64,000 bases of DNA from Pseudorhodoferax sp. Leaf267 (GTDB lineage Bacteria; Pseudomonadota; Gammaproteobacteria; Burkholderiales; Burkholderiaceae_C). The notes beneath the pieces were generated by a model that was not told the origin of the DNA, did not search any database, and saw only the letters and a program-made list of their open reading frames with translations. The translations under genes and the position numbers were made by a program. The stretch's first letter is position 1. Each line of letters opens with the position of its first letter. The stretch is from the NCBI RefSeq assembly GCF_001422405.1, contig NZ_LMMV01000022.1, positions 665 to 64,664 of the forward strand. Reading direction: 5' to 3'. This document shows positions 20,472-29,509 of the stretch, in pieces.

Positions 20472-21457
20472 GCTCGCTCTCCCATGCTGGCGCGCGGATC
20501 GAATGCCGTGCTGGCCTGGGCCAGCGCCTCGTAGGCGGCCCGCGCGGCGGCGGAGTCGGCCGGCGGCAGCGCGATCTCCAGTTCAAGGTACACGTGGCCC
20601 GGCTGTTTGCCAGGAAAGCCGCGCTCCTTCAGGCGCAGCTTGCGGCCGGCCCGGGAGCCGGCCGGCACGCCGACCTCGACCGCATCGCCGTTGGGCAGCG
20701 CCACGCGCACCTGCGCGCCGAGGGCCGCCTCGCTGGGCGTGACGGGCAGGCGCATGGTGATGTCGTGGCCTTGCACGCGCCAGCGCGCGTCGGGCACGAT
20801 GCGCACCTCCAGGAACAGGTCGCCCGCCGGCTCGCCGCCGTGGCCCGGCAGGCCCTGGCCCGCCAGTCGGATCAGCTGGCCCGGCCGCACGCCGGGCGGG
20901 ATGCGCACCTCCAGCGTGCGTTGCACAACCTTCGGCTCGCCCTGCGCGTCGATCTCCAGCGCCTGCAGCTGCAGCGTGTGGGTGCCGCCGCGCAGCGCGC
21001 CGGGCAGGTCGATGTCGATGGCGGCATGCTGGTCGTCGCCGCGCATGCGGGCGGTGCGCTGCTGCGTCTGGCGGCGCTGGGCGGCACCGAACAGCGAGGA
21101 GAAGAACTCGCTGAAGTCGGCGTCGTCGGCCGGCCCGCCAGGGCTGGCCGTGCCCCCGCCGCGGCGAAAGTCGAAGCCCTGGTCCCAGCCCGGCGGCGGT
21201 GAGAAGCCCTGCCCGGTCGCGCCGGGCTGCGGGCCGTTGGCCATTTGCTCGGCCAGCGCGTCGTAGGCGGCACGCTTGTCCTTGTCGCGCAGCACGTCGT
21301 AGGCCTCGTTGACCTCGCGCATGCGCGCTTCGGCGTCGGCCTCCTTGCTCACGTCGGGGTGGTACCTGCGGGCCAGTTTGCGGTAAGCCTTGCGCACCTC
21401 GTCTTCCGACGCGGCCTTGGCCACGCCCAATGCGCTGTAGTAGTCCTTGAAGTCCAT
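20468..21457 (-). CDS. cbpA: curved-DNA-binding J-domain co-chaperone CbpA
   Basis: A 329-residue DnaJ paralogue. The J-domain occupies residues 1-70 (DYYSALGVAKAASEDEVRKA) with HPD in RRYHPDVS. A Gly/Phe-poor linker follows, then the two C-terminal substrate-binding domains (IPPGVRPGQLIRLAGQGLPG and KLRLKERGFPGKQPGHVYLE). The zinc-finger of DnaJ is absent, as expected for CbpA. It stimulates DnaK and binds curved DNA in stationary phase in E. coli. Its partner cbpM follows with a 4-bp overlap. Confidence 0.93.
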   Translation of the reverse strand: MDFKDYYSALGVAKAASEDEVRKAYRKLARRYHPDVSKEADAEARMREVNEAYDVLRDKDKRAAYDALAEQMANGPQPGATGQGFSPPPGWDQGFDFRRGGGTASPGGPADDADFSEFFSSLFGAAQRRQTQQRTARMRGDDQHAAIDIDLPGALRGGTHTLQLQALEIDAQGEPKVVQRTLEVRIPPGVRPGQLIRLAGQGLPGHGGEPAGDLFLEVRIVPDARWRVQGHDITMRLPVTPSEAALGAQVRVALPNGDAVEVGVPAGSRAGRKLRLKERGFPGKQPGHVYLELEIALPPADSAAARAAYEALAQASTAFDPRASMGERA

Positions 21458-21649
21458 GGCGCTCCGTCATGCAGATAGAATGGCGCCGAGCATCGGCCAA
21501 GAGTCTCCCGCTTGCAAGCGCCGGGCGGCGGCGCCAGGCGTCGGTGCCTGCCTACAGCCGGGCGCCGCCTCGGCCGGCTGTGCGCCGCCGGGCGGTGGAC
21601 GACGCTTACTACCACACGCGTGCGCCATGACACGCCAGGAGTCCCCACG

Positions 21650-22312
21650 ATGCATCCCCAAGAATCGGCCGCGCCATCCGCGGCCTGCCCCCTCTCGCTC
21701 ACGCGGCGCGACCTGCTGGTCGCCTCCGCGGCCACGGCTGCCGCCGGCAGCACCGTGGCCGCTGAGCCCACGGCGCCGCGCCCTGCGGCTGGCGCCGCGC
21801 CTTTGCACAAGCTCACGCTCACCGTCAACCGACAGCCCTACACGGTGGAGCTGGACACGCGCACCACGCTGCTGGACCTGCTGCGTGAGCAGCTGCACCT
21901 GACCGGCAGCAAGAAGGGGTGCGACCACGGCCAGTGCGGCGCGTGCACTGTGATCGCCGACGGTCGGCGCATCAACGCCTGCCTGTCGCTGGCCGTCCTG
22001 CACGAGGGCAGCCAGATCACCACCATCGAAGGCCTGGGCACGCCGCGGCAGATGCACCCCATGCAGGCCGCCTTCGTCAAGCACGACGGCTACCAGTGCG
22101 GCTACTGCACACCGGGCCAGATCTGCTCGGCCGTAGCCGTGCTGGACGAGGTCAAAGCCGGCATTCCGAGCCATGTGAGCGCCGACCTGACCGCCAAGCC
22201 GCTGTTGTCGGCCGATGAGCTGCGCGAGCGCATGAGCGGCAACATCTGCCGCTGCGGCGCCTATTCCAACATCGTCGATGCGGTGACGGAAGTTGCAGGG
22301 AGGACGGCATGA
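21650..22312 (+). CDS. paoA: periplasmic aldehyde oxidoreductase, [2Fe-2S] subunit (PaoA-like)
   Basis: A 220-residue iron-sulfur subunit with a twin-arginine signal ([20 protein letters not shown]) for folded export. The plant-type ferredoxin cluster ligands are in [12 protein letters not shown], and the second cluster ligands in [10 protein letters not shown] and ICRCGAY. The start MHPQESAAP was chosen for CAGGAG ahead of it; the open frame extends upstream but without a ribosome site. It heads an operon with paoB and paoC, joined by ATGA overlaps. The complex oxidises aldehydes, often aromatic, in the periplasm. Confidence 0.93.
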   Translation: MHPQESAAPSAACPLSLTRRDLLVASAATAAAGSTVAAEPTAPRPAAGAAPLHKLTLTVNRQPYTVELDTRTTLLDLLREQLHLTGSKKGCDHGQCGACTVIADGRRINACLSLAVLHEGSQITTIEGLGTPRQMHPMQAAFVKHDGYQCGYCTPGQICSAVAVLDEVKAGIPSHVSADLTAKPLLSADELRERMSGNICRCGAYSNIVDAVTEVAGRTA

Positions 22313-23265
22313 AAGCTTTCACCTTCGAACGCGCCCGCACGCCGGCCGAGGCCGCCGCGGCCGTGGCCCGCACGCCGGGCGCCCGCTTCATCGCGGGCGG
22401 CACCAACCTCGTGGACTTGATGAAGCTGCAGATCGAGACGCCCGGCCACCTGGTCGACGTGAACGGCTTGGCGCTGGACAAGATCGAGCCCGCGCCCGGT
22501 GGCGGCCTGCGCATCGGCGCCCTGGTGCGCAACACCGACCTGGCCGCCGACATGCGCGTGCGGCGCGACTACGCCGTGCTGTCGCGCGCGCTGCTGTCCG
22601 GCGCCTCGGGCCAGTTGCGCAACAAGGCCACCACGGCGGGCAACCTGCTGCAGCGTACGCGCTGCCCCTACTTCTACGACACGGCCCAGGCCTGCAACAA
22701 GCGCAGCCCGGGCAGCGGCTGCTCGGCGCTCGATGGCGTGAACCGCCAGCACGCCATCTTGGGCACCAGCGACACCTGCATCGCCACGCACCCGAGCGAC
22801 ATGGCCGTCGCCATGCGCGTGCTGGACGCGCAAGTGGAAACGGTGCGCGGCGACGGGCAGGCCCGCACCATCCCGATCGCCGACTTCCACCGCCTGCCCG
22901 GCAACACGCCGCAGCGCGAAACCGCACTGGAGGCCGGTGAGCTGATCACCGCCGTGACGCTGCCGCCGCCCGTCGGCGGGCGCCACATGTACCGCAAGGT
23001 GCGTGACCGCGCCTCCTATGCGTTCGCGCTGGTCTCGGTCGCCGCCATCGTGCAGCCCGACGGCCGTGGCCGCCTGGCGCTGGGCGGCGTCGCCCACAAG
23101 CCCTGGCGCGTGGATGCCGCCGATGCCGCCCTGCCGCGCGGCGCCGCAGCCGCGGGCGAACAGCTGCTGGCCGGCGCCCGCACCACCGAACACAACGCCT
23201 TCAAACCGCCACTCGTGCAGCGCCTGTTGGCCGCCGTGCTGGCCGAAGCCAGGAGACCCGCATGA
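22309..23265 (+). CDS. paoB: periplasmic aldehyde oxidoreductase, FAD subunit (PaoB-like)
   Basis: A 318-residue FAD-binding subunit of the xanthine dehydrogenase family. The FAD motif [17 protein letters not shown] lies near residue 27 and the second flavin segment [16 protein letters not shown] near 100. The cysteines in [22 protein letters not shown] and SDTCIATHP are where PaoB carries an extra [4Fe-4S] cluster, so that cluster is probably present. It has no signal of its own and is exported with PaoA. ATGA overlaps join it to both neighbours. Confidence 0.93.
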   Translation: MKAFTFERARTPAEAAAAVARTPGARFIAGGTNLVDLMKLQIETPGHLVDVNGLALDKIEPAPGGGLRIGALVRNTDLAADMRVRRDYAVLSRALLSGASGQLRNKATTAGNLLQRTRCPYFYDTAQACNKRSPGSGCSALDGVNRQHAILGTSDTCIATHPSDMAVAMRVLDAQVETVRGDGQARTIPIADFHRLPGNTPQRETALEAGELITAVTLPPPVGGRHMYRKVRDRASYAFALVSVAAIVQPDGRGRLALGGVAHKPWRVDAADAALPRGAAAAGEQLLAGARTTEHNAFKPPLVQRLLAAVLAEARRPA

Positions 23266-25475
23266 AATTCGACACCCCCGCCACCACCAACGCCATCGAC
23301 CAGCTCAAGGTGGTCGGCAAGCCGCTGGACCGCATCGATGGGCCGTTCAAATGCACCGGCAGCGCACCGTATGCCTATGAGCGGCACGACGTGCTGCCGC
23401 AGGCCGCCTACGGCGTGGTGGTCGGCGCCGGCATCGCCAAGGGCCGCATCGCCTCCATGGACCTGGCCGCCGCACGCGCAGCGCCCGGCGTGCTGGCCGT
23501 CGTGACGGCGCGCAACGCCGGCAAGCTGGCCAAGGGCAAGATGAACACCGCCAAGCTGCTGGGCGGCCCGCAGATCGACCACTACCACCAGGCCATCGCG
23601 CTGGTCGTCGCCCAGACCTTCGAGCAGGCGCGCGCCGCGGCCGAACTGGTGCGCGTGCGCTACGAGAGCACGCCCGGCGCCTACGACCTGGCGGCCCTGA
23701 AGGACAGTGCCAAGACCGCCAAGCCCAACGAGAACACGGGCCCGACCGAGACCGCCGTGGGCGATTTCGCCGGCGCCTTCGACGCCGCGCCGGTGCAGCT
23801 GGACACCACCTACACCACGCCCGACCAATCGCACGCCATGATGGAGCCGCATGCAACGCTGGCCGCCTGGGACGGCGACAAGCTCACGGTGTGGACGTCG
23901 AACCAGATGATCGACTGGGGCGTCAGCGACCTGGCGCGCACGCTGGGCGTGCCCAAGAAGAACGTGCGGCTGATCTCGCCCTTCATCGGCGGCGGCTTCG
24001 GCGGCAAGCTGTTCGTGCGCGCCGATGCGCTGCTGGCGGCGCTGGGCGCGCGCGCGGCCAGGCGGCCGGTCAAGGTCGCGCTGCAGCGCCCGCTGATCTT
24101 CAACAACACCACGCACCGGCCGGCGACGATCCAGCGCATCCGCATCGGCGCCGGCAAGGACGGGCGCATCAGCGCCATCGCGCACGAAAGCTGGTCGGGC
24201 GATCTGCCGGGCGGCGGCCCCGAGGCGGCCGTGCTGCAGACGCGGCTGCTGTATGCCGGCGCGCACCGCATGACGGCGATGCGCCTGGCCGAGTTGGACC
24301 TGCCCGAAGGCAACGCCATGCGCGCCCCTGGCGAAGCACCGGGCCTGATGGCGCTGGAAGTGGCCATGGACGAGCTGGCCGAGCGGCTGGGCATGGACCC
24401 GGTGGCCTTGCGCATCCTGAACGACACGCAGGTCGACCCCGAGAAGCCCGCGCGCCCGTTCACGCAGCGCAGCCTGGTGCAGTGCCTGCGCCACGGCGCC
24501 GAGCGCTTCGGCTGGAACGCGCGCCAGGCCAGCCCCGGCACGCGGCGCGAGGGCCGCTGGCTGGTGGGCATGGGCGTGGCGGCGGCGTTCCGCAACAACA
24601 TGCTGCAGGCCTCGGGCGCACGCGTGCGGCTGGACAGCCAGGGCCGCGTGACGGTGGAGACCGACATGACCGACATCGGCACGGGCACCTACACCATCCT
24701 CGCGCAGACCGCGGCCGAGACCATGGGCCTGCCGCTGGAGCGCATCACGGTGCGGCTGGGCGATTCGCTGATGCCCGTGTCCTGCGGTTCGGGCGGGCAG
24801 TGGGGCGCAGCCAACTCCACGGCCGGCGTGTACGCGGCCTGCATGGCGCTGCGCCGGCAGGTGGCGCAGAAGCTGGGCCTGGACCCGGCCGCGGCGCAGT
24901 TTGCCGATGGCCAGGTCACGGCCGGCGGGCGCACGGTGCCGCTGGCGCAGGCCGCAGGCGGCGGCGAGCTGGTGGCCGAGGACAAGATCGAGTACGACAA
25001 GGCGCTCTCCGAGAAAGCCCAGCAATCGACCTTCGGCGCGCACTTCGTCGAAGTGGGTGTGGACGTGGACAGCTGCGAGATCCGCGTGCGGCGCATGCTG
25101 GCCGTGTGCGCGGCGGGCCGCATCCTGAACCCCAAGTCGGCGCGCAGCCAGGTCATCGGCGCGATGACCATGGGCGTGGGCGCGGCGCTGATGGAAGACC
25201 TGGTGGTGGACAAGCGCCGCGGCTTCTTCGTCAACCACGACCTGGCCGGCTACGAGGTGCCGGTGCATGCCGACATCCCGCACCAGGAGGTGGTGTTCCT
25301 GGACGAAGTGGACGCGTCCTCCACGCCGCTGAAGGCCAAGGGCGTGGGCGAGCTGGGCATCTGCGGCGTGGGCGCGGCCGTGGCCAACGCCATCTACAAC
25401 GCCACCGGCGTGCGCGTGCGCGACTACCCGATCACGCTGGACAAGCTGCTCGAACGCATGCCGACCGGCGCGTAA
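23262..25475 (+). CDS. paoC: periplasmic aldehyde oxidoreductase, molybdenum subunit (PaoC-like)
   Basis: A 737-residue catalytic subunit that binds molybdopterin cytosine dinucleotide in characterised members. Landmarks are [11 protein letters not shown], the cofactor-binding [16 protein letters not shown] and [14 protein letters not shown], and the catalytic glutamate in [15 protein letters not shown] near the C-terminus. Electrons pass from aldehyde through Mo, FeS and FAD. The E. coli operon carries a fourth gene, paoD, for cofactor insertion; no such gene follows here, where the next gene converges from the other strand 4 bp away. Confidence 0.94.
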   Translation: MKFDTPATTNAIDQLKVVGKPLDRIDGPFKCTGSAPYAYERHDVLPQAAYGVVVGAGIAKGRIASMDLAAARAAPGVLAVVTARNAGKLAKGKMNTAKLLGGPQIDHYHQAIALVVAQTFEQARAAAELVRVRYESTPGAYDLAALKDSAKTAKPNENTGPTETAVGDFAGAFDAAPVQLDTTYTTPDQSHAMMEPHATLAAWDGDKLTVWTSNQMIDWGVSDLARTLGVPKKNVRLISPFIGGGFGGKLFVRADALLAALGARAARRPVKVALQRPLIFNNTTHRPATIQRIRIGAGKDGRISAIAHESWSGDLPGGGPEAAVLQTRLLYAGAHRMTAMRLAELDLPEGNAMRAPGEAPGLMALEVAMDELAERLGMDPVALRILNDTQVDPEKPARPFTQRSLVQCLRHGAERFGWNARQASPGTRREGRWLVGMGVAAAFRNNMLQASGARVRLDSQGRVTVETDMTDIGTGTYTILAQTAAETMGLPLERITVRLGDSLMPVSCGSGGQWGAANSTAGVYAACMALRRQVAQKLGLDPAAAQFADGQVTAGGRTVPLAQAAGGGELVAEDKIEYDKALSEKAQQSTFGAHFVEVGVDVDSCEIRVRRMLAVCAAGRILNPKSARSQVIGAMTMGVGAALMEDLVVDKRRGFFVNHDLAGYEVPVHADIPHQEVVFLDEVDASSTPLKAKGVGELGICGVGAAVANAIYNATGVRVRDYPITLDKLLERMPTGA

Positions 25476-25479
25476 TCCT

Positions 25480-26265
25480 TCAGTCGGCGTAGCCCGGGTT
25501 CACGCGGTCCAGCACCCGCATCATGGCCGCGAAGTACAGCGCCTCGCGCTCGGCGCGCGGGTGGCTGTCCTGCGGGTTCGGCTTGTCGACCTTGGCGACG
25601 AGATCGTCGGACAGCAGGGCCAGCGGCTGGCCGGTCGCCATGGCCAGCAACTGGGCCTTGCACACGCGCTCGAGCCGGTAGAGCCGGCGGTAGGCCTGGG
25701 CCACGCTGTCGCCCACGGCCACGACGCCATGGTTCTTCATGAACAGCATGTGCTTGTCGCCGATCACGCCGGCCAGGCGCTCGCCTTCGCTGAGACCTGC
25801 CGCCAGGCCGGTGTAGCCGTCGTCGTAGGCGATGTGCTGGGTCAGGAACGCCGAGGTCTGGCTGCAGGGCAGCAATCGGTTGTCCTGCAGCAGGTTCATC
25901 GCGAGCGCCCAGGTCTGATGCGTGTGCAGCACCACCTGGGCGCCCGTGATGCGGTGCAGCGGCGCGTGGATGCTCACCGCGCTGAGCTCGACGCTGCCCT
26001 GGCCCTGCAGCACTTCGCCGGCCTCGTTGAACACGATCATGTCGCTGGCCCGGGCCTCGGACCAGTGCAGGCCGAAGGGCAGCACCAGGAAGCGGTCGGT
26101 GGTGCCCGGCACCATCATCGTGAAGTGGTTGTCGATGCCTTCCTCCAGGCCGTCGTGCACCGCGAGGCGGTTGGCGGCGGCCAGATGCACGCGCGCCTGC
26201 CAGAGGGCGTCGTCGGTCTCGACGGCGTGCAGATGGGCATGGGTTCTCGGTGCTGTGGTGTTCAT
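25480..26265 (-). CDS. class II aldolase/adducin family protein
   Basis: A 261-residue protein of the zinc-dependent class II aldolase (FucA/AraD) fold. It shows GNHFTMM-like NHFTMMVPGT, the metal-histidine pair in VLHTHQTWALAM and the third histidine in KNHGVVAVGDS. A glutamate for metal binding is less clear. Start MNTTAPRTHAH chosen because it has a weak GAGG upstream and the longer frame adds low-complexity residues not seen in the family. The substrate is unknown. It converges with paoC, with 4 bp between stops, so no common transcription. Confidence 0.82.
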   Translation of the reverse strand: MNTTAPRTHAHLHAVETDDALWQARVHLAAANRLAVHDGLEEGIDNHFTMMVPGTTDRFLVLPFGLHWSEARASDMIVFNEAGEVLQGQGSVELSAVSIHAPLHRITGAQVVLHTHQTWALAMNLLQDNRLLPCSQTSAFLTQHIAYDDGYTGLAAGLSEGERLAGVIGDKHMLFMKNHGVVAVGDSVAQAYRRLYRLERVCKAQLLAMATGQPLALLSDDLVAKVDKPNPQDSHPRAEREALYFAAMMRVLDRVNPGYAD

Positions 26266-26379
26266 GGGGCCTCGTGGGGTGATGGCTGGCGTCAGGTGTC
26301 CGCGGGCATTTTCCGGCGTTGAGGCAAAAGAGCTGTCCCGCATGGAACTGCTGGTGCAACGCATGCACCAGCTCATTCG

Positions 26380-26598
26380 CTAAGCGGACCGGCCGTCCAG
26401 ACGATCCAGGATCGCCAGCGCACGCTTCGGGTCGCCACCGGCCGCCATCGCGCGAAAGCGCGTCTCGGCGTCGAATGCGGCCAGGGCTTGCGCGCTCATC
26501 TCTTCCACCAGCTTGTTCACGCTGAGGCCACGACTGCGGGCCAGGGACTTCAAGCGCTCTGCTGTGTTGTCGGGCAGCCGAATGGTCAAGGTACTCAT
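26380..26598 (-). CDS. ribbon-helix-helix antitoxin of a PIN toxin pair
   Basis: A 72-residue protein starting [20 protein letters not shown], a ribbon-helix-helix DNA-binding strand-helix-helix, followed by RGLSVNKLVEEMSAQAL and a C-terminal extension ending LDRLDGRSA that probably wraps the toxin. Its ATG shares one base with the toxin stop (TGATG, 26596-26600), so the pair is translationally coupled. The antitoxin is the second gene, the less common order. RHH antitoxins usually repress their own promoter. Confidence 0.85.
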   Translation of the reverse strand: MSTLTIRLPDNTAERLKSLARSRGLSVNKLVEEMSAQALAAFDAETRFRAMAAGGDPKRALAILDRLDGRSA

Positions 26599-27014
26599 CA
26601 CAAATCCTCCAAACATTGCGCGGGCGTTAGCACCCGCAAGTGTTTCCAGGCCAGTTCTCCACGTCGCACATCGCGCACGTTGTGCGTGACGATGGCCTGG
26701 GCATTGCCAGCCACGGCAAGCTCGATCAGATGGTTGTCACCCTCATCGGGCAGGTTCGGGCGCCAGCCGTAGTACACGGACACCCAGCGACCCGAGGCGG
26801 CAAGCGCCGCCAGAATGGCGCGCCGCTCGTGCGGGGTGGTCTCGTCAGTCCAGACCGGGCGGCCCAGCAAATCTTCGTACTCCAGCCAGAGCGCGTTACC
26901 GAACAACGCCGTGTAACGGCCCGACAACACGCGGCGCAGGATCTCCCGCGATGCACCGCCCTCCGACCGCAGCGCAGCCACCATGACGTTGGTGTCGAGA
27001 ACAATCGTTCGCAT
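26598..27014 (-). CDS. PIN-domain toxin (COG1569-type)
   Basis: A 138-residue putative ribonuclease. The PIN acidic residues are visible in [12 protein letters not shown] (D7), in LEYEDLLGR and in [17 protein letters not shown], followed by [10 protein letters not shown]. The family is the PIN group typically annotated as a putative toxin. RNA targets cannot be predicted. It is transcribed divergently from dtd, and a 7-bp direct repeat sits a few bases upstream of its ATG (27020-27038). Confidence 0.87.
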   Translation of the reverse strand: MRTIVLDTNVMVAALRSEGGASREILRRVLSGRYTALFGNALWLEYEDLLGRPVWTDETTPHERRAILAALAASGRWVSVYYGWRPNLPDEGDNHLIELAVAGNAQAIVTHNVRDVRRGELAWKHLRVLTPAQCLEDL

Positions 27015-27019
27015 CAGGC

Positions 27020-27038
27020 TGACAGCATATATGACAGC
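27020..27038. promoter_or_regulatory. direct repeat / promoter region of the PIN-RHH pair
   Basis: TGACAGC occurs twice (27020-27026 and 27032-27038) separated by ATATA. On the minus strand this AT-rich spacer sits where a -10 element of the toxin gene could lie (TTGAGT is found about 15 bases further upstream). RHH antitoxins bind short direct or inverted repeats, so this is a candidate autoregulatory operator. Confidence 0.5.
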
Positions 27039-27092
27039 AAAATTCGACTCAAGCAGACAGGCGCGCCACAATCGCGGCTTTTCAGGAGGCCC

Positions 27093-27530
27093 ATGAAACT
27101 CGTCCTGCAGCGCGTCCGCGAAGCCCGCGTCGAAGTGGACGGCGCCATCGTCGGCGCCATCGGCCAAGGGCTGCTGGCCCTGGTCTGTGCCGAACGCGGC
27201 GACACCGACGAGAAGTCCGACAAGCTGTTGGCCAAGCTGCTCAAGCTGCGCATCTTCAGCGACCCGGCCGGCAAGATGAACCTGAGCCTGCAGGACGTGG
27301 GCGGCGGTCTGCTGCTGGTGAGCCAGTTCACGTTGGCGGCCGACACCAGCAGCGGCAACCGGCCGGGCTTTTCCGGCGCGGCGGCGCCCGACGAGGGCCG
27401 GCGGCTCTACGACCACTTCGTGGCGCGCGCGCGCGAGGCCCACCCCATCGTGGCGACCGGCATCTTCGCGGCCGACATGCAGGTGCACCTGGTCAACGAC
27501 GGGCCGGTCACGATTCCGATGAGTGCATAA
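27093..27530 (+). CDS. dtd: D-aminoacyl-tRNA deacylase
   Basis: A 145-residue protein, the normal length of DTD, which removes D-amino acids and glycine from mischarged tRNA. It begins [17 protein letters not shown], carries the catalytic [17 protein letters not shown] segment and the Gly-cisPro motif in NDGPVTIPM near the end. CAGGAGGCCC precedes the ATG. The next gene starts 15 bp after its stop. Confidence 0.96.
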   Translation: MKLVLQRVREARVEVDGAIVGAIGQGLLALVCAERGDTDEKSDKLLAKLLKLRIFSDPAGKMNLSLQDVGGGLLLVSQFTLAADTSSGNRPGFSGAAAPDEGRRLYDHFVARAREAHPIVATGIFAADMQVHLVNDGPVTIPMSA

Positions 27531-27545
27531 ATGAAGGAGCGAGAC

Positions 27546-28442
27546 ATGACGACAGCAACGGTAGGTGTGATCGGCCTGGGCGCGATGGGCGCGGGCATTG
27601 CGGCAACGCTGCGCACGCGCGGCCATGCGCTGCGCGTGTGCGACGCGCGGCCCGGCGTGGCGCAGGCTTTCGCCCAAGAGGGCGGCACGGCCTGTGCGCA
27701 TCCGGCCGAAGTGGCCGAAGGCTGCGAGATCCTGGTCTCGGTGGTCGTCAATGCGCAGCAGACCGAGGCCGTGCTGTTCGGCGACCACGGCGCCGCCGCT
27801 GCGATGCGGCCGGGCAGCGTGTTCATCATGTGCTCGACGGTGGACCCGAACTGGTCCGTGCGGCTGGAAGCGCGGCTGGCCGAACGGGGCCTGCTGTACC
27901 TGGACGCCCCCATCTCCGGCGGCGCCGCCAAGGCCGCTAGCGGCCAGATGACCATGATGACGGCCGGCACGCCCGCCGCCTACGCCAAGGCCGGCGCGGT
28001 GCTGGACGACATGGCCGGCAAGGTCTACCGCCTGGGCGAGAAGGCCGGCGCGGGCAGCAAGGTGAAGATCATCAACCAACTGCTGGCCGGCGTGCACATC
28101 GCCGCCGCGGCCGAGGCCATGGCGCTGGGCCTGCGCGAGGGCGTGGACGCGGCTGCGCTCTACGAGGTCATCACGCACAGCGCCGGCAACAGCTGGATGT
28201 TCGAGAACCGCATGGCCCATGTGCTGGCGGGCGACTACACGCCGCTCTCGGCCGTGGACATCTTCGTCAAGGACCTGGGCTTGGTCCTGGACACGGCGCG
28301 CGCCAGCAAATTCCCGCTGCCGCTGGCGGCCACGGCGCACCAGATGTTCATGCAGGCGTCCACCGCGGGTTATGCGGCCGAGGACGACAGCGCGGTGATC
28401 AAGATCTTTCCGGGGATCGAGCTGCCCAAGGCCAAGGGCTGA
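27546..28442 (+). CDS. beta-hydroxyacid dehydrogenase (LtnD / 3-hydroxyisobutyrate dehydrogenase-like)
   Basis: A 298-residue cytoplasmic NAD-dependent dehydrogenase. The Rossmann motif is VIGLGAMGAGIA, the substrate motif DAPISGGAAKA and the catalytic lysine lies in KVKIINQLLAG. The tone of the C-terminal half (VITHSAGNSWMFENR) is close to L-threonate dehydrogenase LtnD, although no partner threonate genes are present, so the substrate remains open. Start at the ATG 7 bases after AAGGAG; an earlier in-frame ATG at 27531 overlaps that ribosome site and is less likely. Confidence 0.88.
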   Translation: MTTATVGVIGLGAMGAGIAATLRTRGHALRVCDARPGVAQAFAQEGGTACAHPAEVAEGCEILVSVVVNAQQTEAVLFGDHGAAAAMRPGSVFIMCSTVDPNWSVRLEARLAERGLLYLDAPISGGAAKAASGQMTMMTAGTPAAYAKAGAVLDDMAGKVYRLGEKAGAGSKVKIINQLLAGVHIAAAAEAMALGLREGVDAAALYEVITHSAGNSWMFENRMAHVLAGDYTPLSAVDIFVKDLGLVLDTARASKFPLPLAATAHQMFMQASTAGYAAEDDSAVIKIFPGIELPKAKG

Positions 28443-28467
28443 AGCGGAAAAACCCGGCGATTTGGCA

Positions 28468-28835
28468 ATGCGTCGCTGCCAGCGGCGCGATGGGGGAGGC
28501 CCGCGCTGGTCGGCTGCGCCACCATGACGCCGCCGCTGTACGCGTGGGGCGACTTCACCAAGATGCAGTACGAAGCCCTGCGCGCCAACGGGACGCCCTC
28601 ACCCGAGCGCATGGTCGACATGGAGGCCCACATGCAGGAGGCCGCGGCCTCGCACGCGGCGTTGCCGCCAGGCTTTCGCGCGCACCTGGGCATGCTCAAG
28701 CTGGCCAGCGGCGACCCCGCGCAGGCCCGCGCGCTGTGGCAGGCCGAGAAGGCCGCCTTCCCCGAATCCGCCACCTACATCGACCAACTGCTCAAGCGGC
28801 TGGATGGGCCCGCACCACAGGACAAGCCGGTATGA
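28468..28835 (+). pseudogene. DUF4810 lipoprotein gene with disrupted signal peptide (frameshift or truncation)
   Basis: The mature part (PPLYAWGDFTKMQYEALRAN to the stop at 28835) is a recognisable DUF4810 protein, normally an outer-membrane lipoprotein. In the same frame just upstream the codons read ALVGCA, a lipobox, but no start codon exists in that frame after the ltnD-like stop. The only nearby ATG with a basic start (28468, MRRCQRR) is in another frame; one extra base, for example in the G-run 28492-28496, would join the two. Translation from the internal ATG 28524 would give a 103-residue protein without signal. Either a real frameshift, a deletion junction or a sequencing error. Confidence 0.6.
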
Positions 28836-29509
28836 AGCCGCACCGCATTTCCCTGGCCGCCGCCGCCACGCTCGGCCTGGCCCTGCTGACCGGCTGCGCC
28901 ACGCAGAGGGCACCCTACGACTACACCGCGTTCCTGAAGGCCAGGCCCGCCACCTTGCTGGTGATGCCGCCCCTGAACGACTCGCCCAAAGTCACGGCCA
29001 CGCCGAGCGTGTGGGCGCAGGCCACGGCGCCGCTGGCCGAGGCCGGCTACTACGTGCTGCCGGTCACGCTGGTGGACGAGACCTTCCGCCAGAACGGCGT
29101 GACCAGCGCGCACGACGCGCACGAAATCGCGCTGCCCAAGCTGCGCGAGGTCTTCGGCGCCGATGCGGCGGTCTTCATGAAGGTGCGGCAGTACGGCACC
29201 AGCTACCGCGTGATCGGCAGCGACACGCGCGTGACGCTGGACGCGCGCATCGTCGACCTGCGCAGCGGCGAGCAGCTGTGGCAGGGCAGCGCCACGGCCT
29301 CGTCGGCCGAGCAGCAACAGCAATCGGGCGGCGGCATCGTCGGCCTGCTCGTGATGGCGGTGGTCAAGCAGACCATCGAGTCGTCGACCGATGCCTCGTT
29401 CAACTACGCGGGCATTGCCAACCAGCGGCTGCTGGCCCCGCGCGTGGACGGCATCCTGCCCAGCCCCCGCTCGCCCAAGGCCGGCCAGATCCCGGCCCCC
29501 CAACGCTGA
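28832..29509 (+). CDS. DUF799 lipoprotein (GNA1162-like)
   Basis: A 225-residue lipoprotein: MKPHRISLAAAATLGLALLTGCA with the lipidated cysteine at 22. The mature part (ATLLVMPPLNDSPKVTA, YYVLPVTLVDETFRQNG) is the DUF799 / Neisseria GNA1162 family, whose structure recalls TolB-like fold proteins. In Neisseria and many proteobacteria the set is CsgG-like, DUF4810, DUF799. Here the CsgG-like member is absent and the DUF4810 gene is damaged. The ATG overlaps the DUF4810 stop (ATGA). Function unknown; an outer-membrane complex is suspected for the family. Confidence 0.88.
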   Translation: MKPHRISLAAAATLGLALLTGCATQRAPYDYTAFLKARPATLLVMPPLNDSPKVTATPSVWAQATAPLAEAGYYVLPVTLVDETFRQNGVTSAHDAHEIALPKLREVFGADAAVFMKVRQYGTSYRVIGSDTRVTLDARIVDLRSGEQLWQGSATASSAEQQQQSGGGIVGLLVMAVVKQTIESSTDASFNYAGIANQRLLAPRVDGILPSPRSPKAGQIPAPQR

